Shown one piece after another: positions 63,050 to 64,000 of a DNA stretch of 64,000 nt. The position numbers and the translations under genes are program-made. Below the pieces are notes generated by a model that was given only the letters and a program-made list of their open reading frames with translations, was not told the DNA's origin and searched no databases. Location: the NCBI RefSeq assembly GCF_040183065.1, contig NC_091130.1, forward strand, positions 127,077,914 to 127,141,913, given 5' to 3'. This DNA comes from Periplaneta americana. Taxonomy: Eukaryota > Arthropoda > Insecta > Blattodea > Blattidae. Each line of letters opens with the position of its first letter. Within the stretch, counting starts at the first letter, position 1.

Positions 63050-64000
63050 GTAATTTTCCTTCATCCACTTTTCCTCATCCAACCAACAATCAATCATCCA
63101 CGCACACACACACACGCATATACTTACCCACCATTCTATACATTCATCGAACCAAGTATCTACCTATTCAACCGCTCACCCTTCGAACCAACTATTTGGG
63201 TATGCATTCACTCACCCAACCAACAATCTACCTATTCAACCAATCATATAACCAATTACCTACTCATCCATATATACAACGAACCAACTACGTACACATA
63301 CAGCCATTCAACCAACCATCCACTCGTCTCTTCACTCACCGAATCAACTACCTTCCTATCCACCCAACTGCCTGCTCATCCATCCTCTTGCCGAACCAAA
63401 TACCTAGCCATCCAACGAGGAATACAACCATCCATTCGCCAGGTCCATTCCTGTGGAGTAAAGGCTAGCGCGTCTGGCCGCGAAACCAGGTGGCCCGGGT
63501 TCGATTCCTGGTCGGGGCAAGTTACCTGGTTGAGGTTTTTTCCAGGGTTTTCCCTCAACCCAATATGAGCAAATGCTGGGTAACTTTCGGTGTTGGACCC
63601 CGGACTCATTTCACCGGCATTATCACCTTCATCTCATTCAGACGCTAAATAACCTAAGATGTTGATAAAGCTTCGTAAAATAACCCACTAAAATAAAAAA
63701 AATCCATTCGCCAGTAATACAACTAACAGCCTACTGATCCATCACTGAATCAACAACTTACCCATCCAACCAATCACACAACCAACTATATACTCATCTA
63801 TCTATACAAAGAACCTACACATTCAGCCAGTCATACAACCAACCATCCACTCGTCTCTGCACTCACCGAATCAACTACATTCCTACCCACCCAACTGCCT
63901 ACTTATCCATCCACTCGCCGAACTAAATACCTAGCCATCCAACCAGGCATACAACCAAATGCCTACTCATCCATCCACTCGCCGAACAAAATACCTACCC
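63050..64000. repeat. Degenerate CATCCAACC-rich repeat tract
   Basis: Loose tandem variants of ACTCATCCATCCACTCGCCG, AACCAACTACCTA and CATACAACCAACC run to the window end and include longer repeated blocks (compare about 63340-63430 with 63860-63990). Open frames inside follow from the simple repeats and are not genes. Confidence 0.75.
63443..63702 (+). mobile_element. SINE, abundant family, full length, young
   Basis: Runs from GTCCATTCCTGTGGAGTAAA through GGTTCGATTCCTGGTCGGGG to an A-rich end. TCCATTCGCCAG is duplicated exactly at 63431-63442 and 63703-63714. Confidence 0.93.

Noticed and set aside
63013..63568. Two long overlapping Pro/Thr/Asn-rich frames
   Set aside because: They are readings of the degenerate CATCCAACC repeat tract in two frames.

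Overview
The window reads as nuclear DNA of an insect. Single-exon coding sequence is rare, the DNA is AT-rich, and trinucleotide and tetranucleotide microsatellites are everywhere. The transposon set (RTE and CR1/Jockey-like non-LTR elements, Penelope-like elements, hAT, IS630/Tc1-mariner, PIF/Harbinger, tRNA-derived SINEs) fits a large hemimetabolous genome. My impression from the SINE and RTE sequences is a cockroach or close relative, but the species cannot be fixed from the sequence alone.

Only two intact host genes can be defended. Both are on the minus strand, at 14583-15803 (406 aa) and 35028-36110 (360 aa). They are paralogous secreted or membrane leucine-rich-repeat proteins with the same signal peptide / LRRNT / LRR / Cys-rich cap layout. 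Both have a splice-acceptor-like AG exactly 7 nt before the ATG, so each coding exon is probably preceded by a 5' UTR intron. Their C-termini differ: a transmembrane segment with a basic cytoplasmic tail in one, a bare GPI-signal-like hydrophobic end in the other.

Almost everything else is transposon-derived, and much of it can be ordered in time from target-site duplications (TSDs). 1-13 kb: non-LTR 3' ends, SINEs, a Penelope palindrome, a composite inverted-repeat element, two hAT relics and an IS630 relic. 13-14 kb: a TTAA-flanked element. 15.9-18 kb: a repeat split by an 8-bp-TSD element and a SINE. 18.2-21.2 kb: a large palindrome centred on (TA)n. 23.2-26.3 kb: a 123-bp minisatellite and a scattered GGCGCAACTATGCC motif, separated by a CR1-like element. 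27.3-28.2 kb: a PIF/Harbinger derivative. 28.5-30.6 kb: a three-level nest (Jockey-like, RTE, IS630). 30.8-34.8 kb: DNA elements and an RTE copy. 36.2-39.6 kb: SINE and Penelope pieces. 39.6-41.3 kb: a BED-finger hAT element inside a CATA microsatellite. 43.4-47.5 kb: an IS630 element followed by a Penelope palindrome holding four further insertions. 48.9-52.3 kb: three DNA elements, including a near full-length decayed IS630 transposase. 52.7-57.4 kb: an old repeat split by four insertions, one a 2-kb element of unclear superfamily carrying exon-like sequence. 58.1-62.5 kb: more nested DNA, hAT and CR1-like sequence. 63-64 kb: degenerate CATCCAACC-rich repeats with a young SINE.

No transposase or reverse transcriptase here looks intact; all are truncated, frameshifted or interrupted by stops. 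Element ends and TSDs were aligned by eye, so boundaries without a stated TSD are approximate to tens of bases.
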